A stretch of DNA of 64,000 nucleotides from Chloroflexota bacterium (GTDB taxonomy: Bacteria; Chloroflexota; UBA11872; VXNJ01): NCBI GenBank assembly GCA_026707405.1, contig JAPOWW010000003.1:248001-312000 (forward strand). The letters are read 5' to 3'. Below are positions 62,287 to 64,000 of this stretch, in pieces. Positions within the stretch are counted from its first letter, which is position 1. Each line of letters begins with the position of its first letter. The position numbers and the translations under genes were made by a program. The notes beneath the pieces are model-generated. The model was not told the DNA's origin and did not search any database. It worked only from the letters and a program-made list of their open reading frames with translations.

Positions 62287-62888
62287 TTGGACTGCTCGAC
62301 CTTGAGCTTCCACGCCAAATTGCTGCGTATCACGGAGAGCGCCGCCGACTCCTCCGGGAACAGATCCGCCAGCCGGTCCGAGAGGCTCAGGAGCAACTGT
62401 TCGATAAGCGGATGGCCATGGGCGAGCAGATGGGGAACATAACCTACGGTAAAGCGGCCATTTGGCTTGTGAAAGTTGGTGATTTCGTTGTCTCGCAGCG
62501 CCCGGACGCGCGCGCCGATGAACGGGGATGTCGAAGTGACGCCGTGAACTACCGTGTTGTCGCGGTTCAACATGCCGAGCGCGATGATCCCCACCAGCGT
62601 CGCGGTATCGGCGTAGCGGTCAGGTGTCAGACGGTCGGACTCGATTTGCGGCCTGATTCGCGGTCCCGCCGAACCGAAGTCGGGATTGAAGAGGATGGTG
62701 TCGAAAACGACGCCGACCAATTCAGACGCGGCGTCCTCCATATCGACTGCGACGAGGGTGCCAAACGCGTAACGCGCGGCGGCGGGCGGATCGTCGACTT
62801 CTCCCTCCGCCAGGACCTGGCAGACGAACTCGACGTGAGAGTTCGACTTGACGATCGTGCCTATTTCCAGGCTGTCTATCTCCTCCAC
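62283..62888 (-). CDS. Unknown gene between herA and nurA
   Basis: 201 residues. No family recognised with certainty. Starts MEEIDSLEIGTIVKSNSHVE, then EFVCQVLAEGEVDDPPAAAR and YAFGTLVAVDMEDAASELVG, which looks like an oligomerising beta-barrel (HAS-barrel-like). A helical C-terminus follows (LIEQLLLSLSDRLADLFPEE). No nuclease or ATPase motif. Overlaps nurA by 13 nt and herA by 4 nt, so it is surely co-translated and probably part of the complex. Confidence 0.75.
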   Translation of the reverse strand: MEEIDSLEIGTIVKSNSHVEFVCQVLAEGEVDDPPAAARYAFGTLVAVDMEDAASELVGVVFDTILFNPDFGSAGPRIRPQIESDRLTPDRYADTATLVGIIALGMLNRDNTVVHGVTSTSPFIGARVRALRDNEITNFHKPNGRFTVGYVPHLLAHGHPLIEQLLLSLSDRLADLFPEESAALSVIRSNLAWKLKVEQSK

Positions 62889-64000
62889 TGCTTGCTTTCG
62901 CTCTTGGGCCGGGACCGCCGGCTCCGCAGCGGGCTAGATGCGGAGAATTGCCGCTCGGCGAACCGGCGGAAGATATCTCTGAACCTGTCCCTGTCGCGAG
63001 ATGTAAGCACGGCGACCGCGTCGGCAGTCTCCATGGCGTACGGGTAACCGCCGCCTTGTGCCGCGATTTCGGCGCGGATTACGTCCACCATTTGGTCAAG
63101 CCTTCCGGACTCCAATATCCAGCCGGGAAACTCCAACCGCGCCGGCAGCGCGTCGCGGCTGGAACGGAGATATACGAAATGGACATCGGTCTGCCGTCCC
63201 CGCCCTTCGTAGTTTTCCAGCCCCTTGGCCCGGGCGCAAACGAAGGCGGGGGTCCGCTGGAGCCATTCGCTTTGGGGCAGCAAGACGCCGTCGTTCAGAT
63301 CGGTTGTCGATCCGTTATCGAGCCACGAGTACATTTGCGAGAGATCGCGGGCGCGGCTGGAATCGACATAGCCGACGACGGGCGTCCGCGTTTTCTCGGA
63401 CGCCTCCATCAGGTCCAGGACGGATTCCACGTATCTGGGTCGGAGACTGGTGGCGAATGAGACGACCAGACTTCCGTCGAAAATCGCGACTCTGCGGCCC
63501 GGCTCGTCCGCACGTGACTCCATCCACTCGATTAACGTCTCGATTTCCAGGCGGTGACGGCGTTCGTTGACGGCGTCCTGAAGAGCCGCGTCGTCCGGGG
63601 CGCTCGCGAGCAAATCGTGGGGCAGCAACGGCTTGAATAGAGTCGACTTTCTGTAGTCGCCCTTGCCGCGGTGGGGATTCTCGAACATGCCCACCCGCAC
63701 GGCGGCTATCGGCACACTCCAGTCGCCGGTCGGATATATCTGGCTGCCGTCGACGGCCAGCGTCGTCACGTCGTCCGATGCCCGCTCGGCCCACCGGCTC
63801 CACTCGCGACGGCTCGCGTCGTGGGGCAGTCCGGTCTCGAACGGAAGCCAGTCTCCCATGCCCGGGTTCCACTCGGACGACGGGTAGGCGCCGTGCCTGC
63901 CGGCGGGAAAATCGAGCGCGGCTTGAAGGTCGGCGGCCGTACGGCGGCGCGCGGCTTGGGCGGATTTTCGCAAGCGGTCGCGCTCCTGGAGGAGCTCGCG
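62876..64000 (-). CDS. nurA: NurA nuclease (start outside window)
   Basis: The frame is open from base 64000, with nine codons (RELLQERDR) before the first internal TTG at 63973, so the true start lies beyond the window. NurA signature: VTTLAVDGSQIYPTGDW (metal Asp), VAIFDGSLVVSFATS, TPVVGYVDSSRARDL and FVYLRSSRDALPARLEFPGW. It is a Mn-dependent 5'-3' exonuclease and single-strand endonuclease that acts with HerA. Last about 375 residues visible, including a basic Ser/Arg tail (SSPLRSRRSRPKSESKQWRR). Confidence 0.9.
   Translation of the reverse strand, partial: RELLQERDRLRKSAQAARRRTAADLQAALDFPAGRHGAYPSSEWNPGMGDWLPFETGLPHDASRREWSRWAERASDDVTTLAVDGSQIYPTGDWSVPIAAVRVGMFENPHRGKGDYRKSTLFKPLLPHDLLASAPDDAALQDAVNERRHRLEIETLIEWMESRADEPGRRVAIFDGSLVVSFATSLRPRYVESVLDLMEASEKTRTPVVGYVDSSRARDLSQMYSWLDNGSTTDLNDGVLLPQSEWLQRTPAFVCARAKGLENYEGRGRQTDVHFVYLRSSRDALPARLEFPGWILESGRLDQMVDVIRAEIAAQGGGYPYAMETADAVAVLTSRDRDRFRDIFRRFAERQFSASSPLRSRRSRPKSESKQWRR

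Overview
The window reads as one contiguous, GC-rich, gene-dense bacterial chromosome segment. No rRNA, phage structural genes, plasmid replication genes or transposases are visible. Housekeeping genes with bacterial character (ftsY, holA, rpsT, rplY, tpiA, addAB, two tRNAs) sit beside a covalently doubled UvrA, a HerA/NurA pair and a fucosidase/oxidoreductase sugar locus. Short palindromic repeats fill the gaps. My best guess for the host is a Chloroflexota member (Dehalococcoidia/SAR202-like). This is inference from gene content and repeat style; no marker in the window settles it.

Layout. 0-2.2 kb: end of an ATP-grasp / alpha-E / transglutaminase operon. 2.7-10 kb: PH-domain membrane protein and an addB-addA recombination pair. 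10-12.8 kb: HAD phosphatase and a family-5 solute-binding protein. 13-16.7 kb: lipoprotein with three repeated domains, followed by an OmpR-type regulator and a histidine kinase. 17-20.7 kb: a single-chain double ABC exporter resembling fused CydD/CydC. 21.5-25.5 kb: a visibly more AT-rich four-gene operon (unknown helical protein, QueC-like PP-loop enzyme, XRE-ImmA metallopeptidase, PIN-domain protein). This is the best candidate for an undescribed, probably defensive, system. 25.7-28.6 kb: tRNA-Tyr, a membrane protein, a zinc ribbon and a tandem-HTH protein inside a repeat-rich tract. 28.6-42.3 kb: tpiA, double uvrA, nucleoside hydrolase, MoaD-like protein, nucleotidyltransferase, ftsY, small zinc-finger genes, holA, rpsT, tRNA-Arg. 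42.4-50.3 kb: MFS transporter and a sugar-catabolic set (Gfo/Idh/MocA oxidoreductase, signal-less binding protein, aldo/keto reductase, zinc alcohol dehydrogenase, GH29 fucosidase). 50.6-53.8 kb: Zur-like regulator with znuA-znuC-znuB. 53.8-57.6 kb: a second lower-GC island with a DUF262-HNH (GmrSD-like) nuclease, DUF4145 protein, decayed DNA methylase, several small zinc-binding proteins and an S24-like fragment. 57.6-60.6 kb: repeats, an AAC(3)-family acetyltransferase and rplY. 60.6-64 kb: herA, an unknown gene and nurA, the last running off the window.

How genes work together. AddAB, UvrA and HerA/NurA give a strong DNA-end and damage-processing theme. The Zur-ZnuACB block is a self-contained zinc uptake unit. 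The 21.5-25.5 kb operon has tight spacing (8-15 nt), its own sigma70-like promoter and base composition unlike its neighbours, as expected of a transferred immunity or toxin-type module. Several relics (PIN C-terminus, solute-binding protein N-terminus, methylase) show that the accessory regions turn over by gain and decay. All identifications are by eye from motifs; no database search was possible.
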